Origin: JAISXK01 sp031549625 | Lineage (GTDB): Bacteria > Bacillota > Clostridia > Christensenellales > CAG-138 | Length of the DNA: 22,695 nucleotides | NCBI GenBank assembly: GCA_031549625.1 | Contig: JAVBPK010000120.1 | Location: forward strand, 1-22,695 | Reading direction: 5' to 3' | Shown here: positions 1-7,931 of the stretch, piece by piece | Layout of the letters: the number at the start of each line of letters is the position of its first letter | How positions within the stretch are numbered: position 1 is the first letter of the stretch | Notes under the pieces: model-generated | The model's database searches: none | What the model was told of the DNA's origin: nothing | Seen by the model: only the letters and a program-made list of their open reading frames with translations | Made by a program: the position numbers and the translations under genes

Positions 1-668
1 AGCAGTACCAAATCGAATTGGCTGTGCGGGACTATCAGATGCAGGCGCTGCAGGCGCAGATCAACCCGCATTTTCTATATAACACGCTGGATATCATCAA
101 ATGGATGATCGTTGACGGCAGAACAAAAGACGGCATTTGGATGGTCAATTCGCTTTCCAAATATTTTCAGCTCAGCTTGAACAAAGGCCGCGACATCGTC
201 CGGATGGAAGAGGAGATCGGACTCACGCGGACATACCTGGGCATGATGCAAAAACGCTTTGAAGATGTGTTTGAGGCGGAATATTTCGTTGAGCCCACTG
301 TGGCCGATTGCCTGATACCCAAGCTATCCTTGCAGCCCATCGTGGAAAACGCGCTGCTACATGGTATCCTGTATTCGGAAAAGCCGGCTAAGCGCGTGCA
401 TATTTGCGCCATGCGCGAAGGAGATTTTGTTTGCGTGGAGGTCAGCGATAATGGCAATGGCATGGATGAAGCAGCGGTGCAGGCTATTCTGGACGGCAGC
501 ATAGCGGAGAAGGGATACGGCATTTCCAACGTTCGCAAGCGGCTTGATCTTTTCGCTGAGGGCGAAGCCAGGTTCGAAATCACTTCCACGAAAGAAAAAG
601 GGACGTGCGTGACACTGCACTTTCCCATGCGCTTTGAAGAAGGGCGCATGCAGGCTGAAGAAGGCTAG
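1..668 (+). CDS. YesM-type sensor histidine kinase, C-terminal part (5' truncated)
   Basis: This is the cytoplasmic kinase end of a two-component sensor; the reading frame is open to the window edge (first full codon at base 3), so the sensor and membrane parts lie outside. The phosphoacceptor box QINPHFLYNTLD (His codon at 69-71) is typical of the His_kinase (PF06580) family. It is followed by the ATPase motifs: N-box LQPIVENALLHG, G1 box VSDNGNGMD and G2 box GYGISNVRKRL. About 221 residues are visible. Kinases of this family usually pair with an AraC-type YesN response regulator and control sugar ABC transporters. No regulator follows here, so a partner, if adjacent, must lie upstream. An intrinsic terminator begins 18 bases after the stop. 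It could control the transporter locus at 12860, but that is inference. Confidence 0.93.
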   Translation, partial: QYQIELAVRDYQMQALQAQINPHFLYNTLDIIKWMIVDGRTKDGIWMVNSLSKYFQLSLNKGRDIVRMEEEIGLTRTYLGMMQKRFEDVFEAEYFVEPTVADCLIPKLSLQPIVENALLHGILYSEKPAKRVHICAMREGDFVCVEVSDNGNGMDEAAVQAILDGSIAEKGYGISNVRKRLDLFAEGEARFEITSTKEKGTCVTLHFPMRFEEGRMQAEEG

Positions 669-685
669 GCTAGGTAGACGCACAA

Positions 686-711
686 GCAGTTTTCAGCGAA
701 CTGCATTTTTT
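686..711 (+). terminator. Intrinsic terminator after the sensor kinase
   Basis: A 6-bp stem (GCAGTT at 686-691, AACTGC at 699-704) with a 7-base loop is followed at once by ATTTTTTA. It separates the kinase transcript from the sigma factor unit. Confidence 0.7.
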
Positions 712-787
712 ATGCAAAAAATTTTTTTATCGATGGAAGAAAAGAATACCGCCACGCGTTATATGGGCAGCAAGGCAAAGGAGAAGC

Positions 788-1291
788 ATGCATCAAGTGA
801 CTGCGCAGTCCAAAAACATGGAAGCATTCGAAGCCTGGATGAGCGAGCATGAAAACTATGCTTACCGCTTCGCTTTTTCCATACTGATGCACCGGCAGGA
901 CGCACAGGATGCCGTCAGCGAAGCGTTTTACAAGCTATTCAAAATGGACATACTGAACCGGCTTGAAAATCCAAAGGCGTATCTTTTGACAACCGTGCAC
1001 CGCTGCTGCTTCGACATACTCCGCAAACGCAAGCGTCTCGTGCTGTTGGGGGACATCAATCATCTGGAAACGATGCTCAGCCAAAACACGCAAAACACGA
1101 TGGAACAGTCGCTCGAAATCGCCGATATGCTGCAGGGCTTGCCGCACGATATGCGAACGGCAATGGTGCTCCGATACTACTACGACTGGAGCTACGAGCA
1201 GATTACGCAGCTCCTTGGGATATCCACCGGCACATTGTCGTCACGGCTGAACAGGGCCAAACAAAGATTAAAAGCGGAAGCGAGGTCATAG
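788..1291 (+). CDS. ECF-type RNA polymerase sigma factor
   Basis: A 167-residue sigma-70 family protein of the short extracytoplasmic-function type, which directs RNA polymerase to a small set of promoters. Region 2 covers about residues 12-75 (YAYRFAFSILMHRQDAQDAV, then the LENPKAYLLTTVHR helix). Region 4 covers about 110-163, with the helix-turn-helix WSYEQITQLLGISTGTLSSR. There is no long C-terminal extension. The start is supported by AAGGAG at 778-783, four bases before the ATG. It sits three bases upstream of a small membrane protein and a bactofilin-like protein, the usual arrangement of sigma factor, anti-sigma factor and target. The family is clear; the signal it answers and its promoters are unknown. 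Confidence 0.93.
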   Translation: MHQVTAQSKNMEAFEAWMSEHENYAYRFAFSILMHRQDAQDAVSEAFYKLFKMDILNRLENPKAYLLTTVHRCCFDILRKRKRLVLLGDINHLETMLSQNTQNTMEQSLEIADMLQGLPHDMRTAMVLRYYYDWSYEQITQLLGISTGTLSSRLNRAKQRLKAEARS

Positions 1292-1294
1292 CGC

Positions 1295-1660
1295 GTGGAA
1301 CGCACAACGCAAGAAAAACTCAAAACCTATCTGGATGGAATGGCTTCGAACGGAGAGATCACTTCCTACGTCATGCGTCGGATCCGCATAGAGGCTGCGT
1401 TTCCGCAACGCGATAAAACCGCGTATATTTGGGCGATCAACTTTGCTTTGCTGACAGCCATCGCCAACCTGGCCGCTTTCCTGCAAAATCTTCCATATGG
1501 CACGATATTCAGCTTCTTGTCAAGCTTTCGGCGCTATTGGGCACCAAACCTCAACCTCACCGCGCTCACGCCGTTGTCCTGGTGGCTGGCGCTGCTTCCG
1601 CTGGGACTCGGAGTTATCATCTTTTTAAACGCCAAGAAATTAGGAGGAAACAGATCATGA
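1295..1660 (+). CDS. Small two-helix membrane protein, candidate anti-sigma factor
   Basis: A 121-residue protein with a GTG start three bases after the sigma factor stop; GAGG at 1282-1285 can serve as its ribosome-binding site. The first ~43 residues are polar (TTQEKLKTYLDGM... then RRIRIEAAFPQRDK) and probably cytoplasmic. Two hydrophobic segments follow, near residues 45-64 and 94-113. No named domain is recognised. Position and topology fit an anti-sigma factor that holds the sigma factor at the membrane through its N-terminal part; this is inference from context. Its TGA stop overlaps the next gene's ATG (ATGA at 1657-1660), which indicates translational coupling. Confidence 0.72.
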   Translation: MERTTQEKLKTYLDGMASNGEITSYVMRRIRIEAAFPQRDKTAYIWAINFALLTAIANLAAFLQNLPYGTIFSFLSSFRRYWAPNLNLTALTPLSWWLALLPLGLGVIIFLNAKKLGGNRS

Positions 1661-2880
1661 AAAACCGGTATCGCCATATCATTCTTGCAGCTACGCTTAT
1701 TCTCGCGCTGGTTGTTGGTTTTGCCGCAATCGTAAACGCGCAAAGCATCCCACAAGGCATTGACGATGACGCATTCTACTCGTTCGACCAGCCTATTTCA
1801 AACATTACGGAATACGATCCCGATAAGATGCCCTTCTTCTTTGGGAACAACATAACCACCTCGCTCGATATGGATACAACGCCTATGTTCTTTGGCAATC
1901 AGGTAGCCATAACCGGCAACTACGCAAACGATGTGGTCGTATTTGCCAACACGGTTACGGTGGACGCAAACATCGAAGGCAACCTGTACATGTTCTGCTC
2001 CTCGGCCACGATATCCGGCACGGTGGGCGGCGATGTGTTCAACGCTTCCGCCGTGTGCCACCAAACGCCTTCCAGCGCGGTGGGCGCAAACCTCATCGCC
2101 TTTGCGCAGGATGTGCAGGTATTGGGCAACGTGCAAAACAATGCGTACCTGATGTGCGAAATTGCGCGTATCAGCGGCTCTGTCGGCAGAAACATACAAG
2201 GCGCTATAGACCAGCTTACGGTTGAAGATTCCGCGAAAGTGGGCGGCTTCATCAAATATCAAAGCGATAGCGACCCGGTGCTGGCAGGCAATGCGGCAAG
2301 CATTCCCCTTACACGTATACCGCTTGCTATCCACCAAGAGAGCGCCGGAGAAAAAGCCAAAGGCATCATCATGCCCGCTTTGGGGTTGGGCGTAGCCGCG
2401 TTGCTGATATACTTGCTATTTGCGGGCTGCGCGCCATGCGCAGCGCAAAAGCTGGGCGAAAATTTAAAATCCCGCTTTGCCGCCGCGTTTGGTTTGGGCT
2501 GCGCCGTGCTGATCGGCATGCCGATCCTCTCCATCTTCGCGCTGCTTATCTCCGCAAGGCTGGGCTTCGCGCTGCTGCTGCTATATGGTTTCTTAATTGC
2601 CGCTTCCATGTTCATTACGCTTATCGCCATCCTCATGGCTGTTATCGCGAATAAGAACTGGCCCGCTTTCAAACGCCTGCTGGCCATCGCGCTCATGGGC
2701 CTTGCTGCAGGCCTTCTGCTGGAAGTTCCTGTATTGGGCGGGATACTTGGGTTCCTCATTCTGGTAATGGGCCTTGGGCTGCCAATCTGCCTGATGCTGA
2801 AACCAAGGAAACGGTTTGGCCTCCCGGGCGAAGGGGAGCAGGCCGGGCCGCAAACGAGTAAGGGCGAGACGCCCGCCTAA
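1657..2880 (+). CDS. Secreted bactofilin-like (polymer-forming) multi-pass membrane protein
   Basis: A 407-residue protein. The start is the ATG at 1657, eight bases after GGAGG (1643-1648 region); the frame is open further upstream, but that stretch overlaps the preceding gene. Residues 1-28 form a signal peptide ending VNA. Residues ~65-210 hold irregular beta-repeats of the type seen in bactofilins (for example NYANDVVVFANTVTVDANIE, then GNLYMFCSSATISGTVGGDV). Residues ~235-395 form several transmembrane helices, and the tail is short and polar. The probable arrangement is an outside beta-helix on a membrane base, perhaps a sensor or scaffold of the envelope. It is the last gene of the sigma factor unit and may be its main target. 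Family assignment is by repeat pattern only. Confidence 0.75.
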   Translation: MKNRYRHIILAATLILALVVGFAAIVNAQSIPQGIDDDAFYSFDQPISNITEYDPDKMPFFFGNNITTSLDMDTTPMFFGNQVAITGNYANDVVVFANTVTVDANIEGNLYMFCSSATISGTVGGDVFNASAVCHQTPSSAVGANLIAFAQDVQVLGNVQNNAYLMCEIARISGSVGRNIQGAIDQLTVEDSAKVGGFIKYQSDSDPVLAGNAASIPLTRIPLAIHQESAGEKAKGIIMPALGLGVAALLIYLLFAGCAPCAAQKLGENLKSRFAAAFGLGCAVLIGMPILSIFALLISARLGFALLLLYGFLIAASMFITLIAILMAVIANKNWPAFKRLLAIALMGLAAGLLLEVPVLGGILGFLILVMGLGLPICLMLKPRKRFGLPGEGEQAGPQTSKGETPA

Positions 2881-2903
2881 CCGATAAACTTCCCGCTCAT
2901 ATG

Positions 2904-2945
2904 AACGCCTGTGTTCCAGCGTTTTGCCTGGAACACAGGCGTTTT
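2904..2945 (+). terminator. Strong intrinsic terminator closing the sigma factor unit
   Basis: A perfect 16-bp inverted repeat, AACGCCTGTGTTCCAG (2904-2919) and CTGGAACACAGGCGTT (2928-2943), with an 8-base loop and a short T run. It begins 23 bases after the bactofilin-like gene stop. Confidence 0.82.
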
Positions 2946-2957
2946 GCCATTCGCTGC

Positions 2958-3118
2958 GCAAAAAACGCCTTTTGGGCGTTGGCGATCATGCCCGCACATT
3001 GGATATTTATAAAAGGGGAATTCCGGCTAAAACAAACGCCGGAAAAGGGCCGTTGCATGCAGCCTGCGTATCTGTTTACGCAAAATTCACATCCTGCCGG
3101 CTGAAAAACGGCCTTTCC
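2958..3118. other. Structured intergenic element, possible small RNA (strand uncertain)
   Basis: No gene is seen in the 326-base gap 2881-3206, but it is rich in inverted repeats. (1) AACGCC 2964-2969 with GGCGTT 2975-2980; on the - strand this is followed by six Ts, as in an intrinsic terminator. (2) TTCCGGC 3021-3027 with GCCGGAA 3038-3044. (3) GGAAA..GGCCGTT 3041-3054 with AACGGCCTTTCC 3107-3118, 12 pairs with a 2-base bulge. Inside (3) nest AGCC/GGCT (3061-3064/3099-3102) and TGCGTA/TACGCA (3065-3070/3077-3082). Helices (2) and (3) share GGAA at 3041-3044, so they compete. Read on the - strand it would end in a terminator, but no good - strand promoter was found. On the + strand a weak TTGGCG/GATATT pair (2979/3002) lies upstream. 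No known RNA family was recognised. Confidence 0.35.
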
Positions 3119-3131
3119 ACTTGCGCAGCCA

Positions 3132-3160
3132 TTGACCGCGCATTCGACAAAAGGTATCAT
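3132..3160 (+). promoter_or_regulatory. Sigma-A promoter of the SpoIID/cohesin unit
   Basis: TTGACC at 3132-3137, a 17-base spacer, and TATCAT at 3155-3160, close to the housekeeping consensus. Transcription should start near 3167, about 40 bases before the ATG at 3207. Confidence 0.72.
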
Positions 3161-3206
3161 AAAAGGGTAGTATGAAACGCATATGACTATATTCAAAGGA
3201 GAATAT

Positions 3207-4958
3207 ATGCGCAAGAAGAAGTATTTTGTCACTGTGTGCCTTGCGTGGTTGCTGTTTACCGGGGCAGTGGTTCCCGCACAGGCTGCCGTGTTTTGTTCGG
3301 ATGTTCGCGTTTTGCTTTCGGTGGGAAAACAGCAATCGCTCCCTTTCACGCCCGTTGGCGCATTTAAGCTCAAAGAGGACCCCTCTCTCGTCGTGGGCAA
3401 TGAGGAGCTGCAGGTGAAGGTAAGCGGCGGCCGTGTTTCCGTCACGCTGGGCGGCAAAACGGTGACCGGCGCTTCTCTGACGTTTTTAAGCGGCAATTAT
3501 GGCGCGAAGACCGATTATATCCGTCTAAAGAACGCCGAGTACAGCACATGCACTTATCTGGGAAATATCACATTTGACGTGTCCGAGGGCGCTATCCGCG
3601 CCATCAATACATTGCCCATCGAGCAATACTTATACGGCGTGGTGCCACATGAAATGAGCAATTCCTTTCCGCTCGATGCTCTGAAAGCGCAGGCGGTTTG
3701 CGCGCGCGGCTATGCCGTGGCGCGTTGTTCCAAATATGCTACCCGCGCTTACGATTTGGTAGATACATCACAAGATCAGGTATACCGCGGGTACGCCAGC
3801 AAAAACACCCGCGCTATCGCAGCAGTGGAGTCCACCCGCGGTAAAGTGCTTACATACGAGGACGATATCATCGAGGCGTATTATTCCGCCTCCAACGGCG
3901 GGCAAACGGAAAAAACCGGTAACGTTTGGGAAAATGACTTTGCGTATTACGAGCATGCGGACGACCCGTTCGATTTAAAAAACGCTTCCAGCATTGAAGA
4001 AAAATCATTCATACCGGAGACATTCGACGCACAAACGCGCAAGCTGATGGATCCGCCGGTGCTGCTCGCGCTGGAGCGCGCGGCGTACCAGGCCGCCGGC
4101 CGCGCAGTCACTTTGCTAGGCACGGTGAGCGTAATGCCCGCAACGCCCAGTTACGCGGAGCCCAGCCGTTGTTATACCGAGGCCAACATCACGCTTTTGG
4201 TAAGTTACAACGAAAACGGCAAAGCGCAAACCGGTCAGGTCAGCGTTACACTCCCGCTGGAGGAACTGAAGTTTGGCAGCTTTGAAAACATGATCGGCAA
4301 CATAGGCGCGCGCCAGACCCGTCTGCGCATGCGCGGCGCGGAACGGGGCATCGCCCGCCATGGCGAACAAGCATACGCCGGTTGGTTTATCACGGAACGG
4401 CGCTACGGCCATGGCGTTGGCCTTTCCCAGCGTGGCGCGCAGGAAAGAGCGCGCGCCGGCCAGCCTTATACCGACATACTCTCTTTTTATTACGTAAATA
4501 CAACGTTGAACACCATTGGCACATACGCTACCGCGCCGCCAATCAAGAGCGATACCTATAAAGTGCGCGAATGGGGCATAAGCGGCATTTCCATAGGCAC
4601 ATCAGCGGAAAGCCTGCTGCGTGCGTGCGCGTCCGAGGCCAAATTGAGCCTGGTGAACGCAAAGGGCGCGGCAGCGGAAGGCGAAGTGCGTACGGGGTAT
4701 TTCCTGCGCGCCACATACGAGTCCGGCCTTTCCTTCTTTGACCTGCCCATCGTGCTGTTTGGGGATTTGGACGGGGACGGCAAAATCACGGAGGACGACA
4801 TTGCCGCGCTGCAAAACCATTTGGTGCACGCGGAACCGCTCACCGGCGCGCGGCTAAGCGCTGCGGATATCAACCACGACGGCACAGTAAACATTTGGGA
4901 TATTCATCGCCTCATACAGGCTGTAAATAGCGACGCAAAGATATCGCAAGGGAGTTGA
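3207..4958 (+). CDS. Secreted SpoIID/LytB-domain protein with C-terminal dockerin
   Basis: A 583-residue exported protein. The start at 3207 has AAAGGAGA six bases upstream and gives a clean signal peptide (cleavage near VPAQA, residue 26). An in-frame ATG at 3183 lacks such a site. The SpoIID/LytB domain covers about residues 90-430, from LPIEQYLYGVVPHEM to GHGVGLSQRGAQERA. Glu149 in VVPHEM matches the position of the catalytic glutamate of SpoIID, a lytic transglycosylase that cuts glycan strands of peptidoglycan. Residues 518-577 form a type I dockerin with two calcium-binding repeats (DLDGDGKITEDD and DINHDGTVNIWD). It is probably not the sporulation SpoIID itself, because of the dockerin and the genomic setting. 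The next gene, six bases on, encodes a membrane-anchored cohesin, its likely docking partner. Confidence 0.92.
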   Translation: MRKKKYFVTVCLAWLLFTGAVVPAQAAVFCSDVRVLLSVGKQQSLPFTPVGAFKLKEDPSLVVGNEELQVKVSGGRVSVTLGGKTVTGASLTFLSGNYGAKTDYIRLKNAEYSTCTYLGNITFDVSEGAIRAINTLPIEQYLYGVVPHEMSNSFPLDALKAQAVCARGYAVARCSKYATRAYDLVDTSQDQVYRGYASKNTRAIAAVESTRGKVLTYEDDIIEAYYSASNGGQTEKTGNVWENDFAYYEHADDPFDLKNASSIEEKSFIPETFDAQTRKLMDPPVLLALERAAYQAAGRAVTLLGTVSVMPATPSYAEPSRCYTEANITLLVSYNENGKAQTGQVSVTLPLEELKFGSFENMIGNIGARQTRLRMRGAERGIARHGEQAYAGWFITERRYGHGVGLSQRGAQERARAGQPYTDILSFYYVNTTLNTIGTYATAPPIKSDTYKVREWGISGISIGTSAESLLRACASEAKLSLVNAKGAAAEGEVRTGYFLRATYESGLSFFDLPIVLFGDLDGDGKITEDDIAALQNHLVHAEPLTGARLSAADINHDGTVNIWDIHRLIQAVNSDAKISQGS

Positions 4959-4964
4959 CGTTAC

Positions 4965-6206
4965 ATGAAACCATATAGGAAGCATCATCCATATAAAAAA
5001 ATGTGTGCCTGCATACTGGCGCTGCTTGTTCTTTTGCTTGCGCCGACGGCATTTGCGGCGACAAAATTAAGCATGGAAGCCGATAAAGCCGCCGTGCAGG
5101 CGGGCGACAAAATCGAAGTGCTCATCAGCGTGCAGGGCAGCGGCATGGCGATAGCCGAGGGCAGCTTTACGTATGATCCTACGTTACTAACGTATGTGGA
5201 AAGCGAAGGCGGCGCATCCGATGGCTTTCTCAATTTGGTTTCCGCCCAAAAAGGCGGCGCGGATGTTTTGCGCGCCCGCATCGTATTTACGGCCGCGGCC
5301 GCGGGCAACGCCGAAATAAAAGCGTCGATAGAACGAGTGGTTGGTTATGACGGTACGGAGAGCGAGGGCGCGACGGCAAGCATCTCCCTATCTGTATCCG
5401 CCCCGGCGCCCACTCCCGCGCCCACGCCGCTCAATTATGCCGCCACAGGCGTTGCTGCGCAAAATACAGCCGGATCGCAAGAGCAGCTTTACATCTGGCG
5501 CTCATTGGAAAACACGACCATCCCTTCCCGGTATACCGAAACCACGCTGATATACCACGGTGAAACGGTAGCCGCCGCCAAGGTGGAAGAGAGCGACGCG
5601 CCTGTTCTGCTGTATCTTTCAAACGCGGCTGGCGATACGGGCGGCTACTACATATTCGATGAAGCGGCGGATACGCTGTACCCTTACCAAACCGTTTCTT
5701 CCGTTTCTAAATCCTACATATTGCTGAGTCCCGATGGCAGCGTGGCCGTGCCGGAAGGTTTTGCTGAAACCACGCTGACCATAAACGAAAAAGAAGTAAA
5801 AGCATGGAAGTCGCAGGATGCGCAGGGTGAGCTTTACCTTATCTATGCGCGTAATCCCAGTGGCGAAGCGGGCTTTTTCCTCTACAATATTGAGGATGAA
5901 TCGTTGCAGCGGTATGCGGTCATGCCCGCACGGCCCCCGCAGCCTTCTTTGCCGCCGGAAAGCCCCAGCCTCACTGAGCCGCAGCCGGCGGATGCCCCTG
6001 AAAAGGCCCAGGCGCCAGAAACATCGGGCGAGATCGTATTGAGCAAGGCAGTCGCTCTTGTGCTGTTCGGTTCCGTTGTGCTTCTGCTTCTCGCCGTTGT
6101 TGGGCTGCTATTGCTCCGCGCGCGCGAAAAAGCGCGCCGAAAGCGCAGGGCCGCACAACGCAGGGCCGAACGCGAACGCGCGCTTCAACAGGGAGCGGAA
6201 CAATAA
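4965..6206 (+). CDS. Membrane-anchored cohesin-domain protein
   Basis: A 413-residue protein; AAGGGAG at 4948-4954 precedes the ATG. A signal peptide ends near AFA (residue 31). Residues 33-145 look like a cohesin domain (TKLSMEADKAAVQAGDKIEV, then GSFTYDPTLLTYV). A Pro/Ala/Thr linker (146-155) leads to two related ~58-residue modules, 186-243 and 263-319, both with the pattern ETTL...GxYxxxxxE...LxxY. A second Pro-rich linker follows (about 320-350), then one transmembrane helix (360-384) and a strongly basic cytoplasmic tail (385-413). The protein should display the cohesin outside the cell. Cohesins bind dockerins, and the gene just upstream encodes one, so it probably tethers the SpoIID-like enzyme to the membrane. 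No carbohydrate-degrading enzyme is nearby, which argues against a classical cellulosome. Confidence 0.85.
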   Translation: MKPYRKHHPYKKMCACILALLVLLLAPTAFAATKLSMEADKAAVQAGDKIEVLISVQGSGMAIAEGSFTYDPTLLTYVESEGGASDGFLNLVSAQKGGADVLRARIVFTAAAAGNAEIKASIERVVGYDGTESEGATASISLSVSAPAPTPAPTPLNYAATGVAAQNTAGSQEQLYIWRSLENTTIPSRYTETTLIYHGETVAAAKVEESDAPVLLYLSNAAGDTGGYYIFDEAADTLYPYQTVSSVSKSYILLSPDGSVAVPEGFAETTLTINEKEVKAWKSQDAQGELYLIYARNPSGEAGFFLYNIEDESLQRYAVMPARPPQPSLPPESPSLTEPQPADAPEKAQAPETSGEIVLSKAVALVLFGSVVLLLLAVVGLLLLRAREKARRKRRAAQRRAERERALQQGAEQ

Positions 6207-6287
6207 AGCCTTTCGCTGATGTTTATCAATCCTACGCGTGTTTAACACGTAACCGCCGCAAGACGGGCAAAAGCGATTGTGCCATAT

Positions 6288-7892
6288 TCATTGCATTTGC
6301 GGCATATGATCCACTGCGGCCTGCTCAATGGGCAGGCCGCGCATATAGCGCACCATAAAATTTTCAAAGCTGTGCACATCCGCCTCCAGCGGCTGCATGC
6401 GTTCTCCTGCGTTTTCGCCAAATACACGCTTTGCGAGGTATTCTTCCAGCGCCTCGTTTGCCTCTTTACGCAACAGATACGCCGCCAGCAAGGCAATACC
6501 CCAAGCGCCGCCCTCTCCCGCCGAGCTCATTACGGTTACGGGTACGTTGAGCGCTGCGGCCATCAGCCGTTGGCCGACGCCCTTGGTTTTAAACAGGCCG
6601 CCATGTCCCAAAATCTGGTCCATCTGCATGTTCTCGCGGTCTGTAAGTATGTTCATGCCAACGCGCAGCGTGGCCATGGCCGAAAACAGCAATGTACGCA
6701 TTAAATTTGGCAGCGTGAAGCGGCCATCCGGCGGCCGCACAAACAATGGCCGCCCTTCATCCAGGCCCGTAATAGGCTCGCCGGAATAATAATTGTACGC
6801 CAACAAGCCGCCGCAATCCATGTCTGCCTCCAACGCCCTGTTATACAGCGCGGCATAGAGCGCTGCGCGATCCGGCTTTGTGCCAAGCGCGGCAGCGGCT
6901 TCGCCAAAAAGATTGATCCACGCATCCAAATCCGACGTAAAGCTATTGCAATGCACCATCGCCACAGGCTTGCCTGAGGGCGTCGTTACCATATCGATTT
7001 CCATGTATACCTTGGAAAGCGGGCGTTCCAGTACCAGCATGGCAAATATGGATGTTCCCGCGGAGACGTTGCCCGTGCGCTGGGCCACGCTGTTTGTGGC
7101 CACCATGCCCGTGCCCGCGTCGCCTTCAGGCGGACAAAGCGGCACGCCCGGGCAAAAGTCACCCGTCGGGTCTAGAAGGAGCGCGCCTTCTTTTGTAAGG
7201 ATTCCGGCATATTCCCCCGCGCAAAGAACTTTTGGAAGGAGCGCGCGCAGCTCCCAGGGGAAACCATGCTCCGCGATCATGCCGTCAAACACTTGGAGCA
7301 TGCCCGCGTGAAAGCCGTTTGTCTGGCTGTCTATCGGAAACATGCCGGAAGCGTCGCCTACGCCCAGCACTTTTTCTCCCGTCAGCCGCCAATGCACATA
7401 TCCCGCCAGCGTGGTCATGTAGGCGATGTCTGCCACATGCTTTTCGCCGTTTAGTATGGATTGATACAGGTGCGCCACGCTCCATCGCTGCGGAATATTG
7501 AAGGCAAACGCCTCTGTGAGCATTTCCGCCGCCTTTTCCGTGATCGTATTGCGCCATGTGCGAAAAGGGGCGAGCTGTTCGCCGTTTTTATCCACCGCCA
7601 AATACCCGTGCATCATGGCGGAAACGCCCATGGCACCCACTTTCACGAGGCTGGTGTGGTATTTGTTTTGCACGTCGCGCGCAAGATCGCGGAAGCTGCA
7701 CTGTACGCCCAGCCATACATCCGCAAGATGGTACACCCATGCGCCATCTTCCAGTTTATTTTCCCATTCAAAACTGCCCGACGCGATAGGCGCGTGATCT
7801 TCCCCGATCAATACCGCCTTGATGCGCGTAGAACCCAGCTCAATGCCCAGAACGGTCTTTCCCGTTTCGATGGCCTGTACGATAGTGCTCAT
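6288..7892 (-). CDS. FGGY-family carbohydrate kinase
   Basis: A 534-residue cytoplasmic kinase that transfers phosphate from ATP to a sugar or polyol. The N-terminal phosphate-binding motif GIELGSTRIKAVLIG lies at residues 16-30. The C-terminal ATP-binding half contains GHGGLFKTKGVGQRLMAAAL and SSAGEGGAWGIALLAA, with the Gly-rich loop usual in FGGY kinases. The length fits this family (about 480-550). The ATG at 7892 has an AGAGG-like site upstream. It is the last gene of the leftward unit, 39 bases after the erythritol-dehydrogenase-like gene. The pairing suggests it phosphorylates a ketose or polyol linked to that enzyme. Xylulose, ribulose, erythritol or erythrulose are all possible, and the substrate cannot be decided from sequence. 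Confidence 0.9.
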   Translation of the reverse strand: MSTIVQAIETGKTVLGIELGSTRIKAVLIGEDHAPIASGSFEWENKLEDGAWVYHLADVWLGVQCSFRDLARDVQNKYHTSLVKVGAMGVSAMMHGYLAVDKNGEQLAPFRTWRNTITEKAAEMLTEAFAFNIPQRWSVAHLYQSILNGEKHVADIAYMTTLAGYVHWRLTGEKVLGVGDASGMFPIDSQTNGFHAGMLQVFDGMIAEHGFPWELRALLPKVLCAGEYAGILTKEGALLLDPTGDFCPGVPLCPPEGDAGTGMVATNSVAQRTGNVSAGTSIFAMLVLERPLSKVYMEIDMVTTPSGKPVAMVHCNSFTSDLDAWINLFGEAAAALGTKPDRAALYAALYNRALEADMDCGGLLAYNYYSGEPITGLDEGRPLFVRPPDGRFTLPNLMRTLLFSAMATLRVGMNILTDRENMQMDQILGHGGLFKTKGVGQRLMAAALNVPVTVMSSAGEGGAWGIALLAAYLLRKEANEALEEYLAKRVFGENAGERMQPLEADVHSFENFMVRYMRGLPIEQAAVDHMPQMQ

Positions 7893-7931
7893 GCCGCAGC
7901 CTCTTTTCTTTTGATATGTTGTGGCGTTTGA

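Noticed and set aside
2897..3496. Open frame of 199 codons on the - strand across the intergenic gap and start of the SpoIID-like gene
   Set aside because: It overlaps the well-supported promoter and signal-peptide region on the other strand, is rich in Cys and Ser without pattern, and matches no family.
3207..6206. Cellulosome component
   Set aside because: The dockerin is attached to a SpoIID/LytB domain and no glycoside hydrolase or scaffoldin with several cohesins is present. A wall-related role fits better.
6207..6287. CGTGT/ACACG hairpin (6237-6249) as a bidirectional terminator between convergent genes
   Set aside because: The stem is only five pairs with a 3-base loop and no T run follows on either strand.
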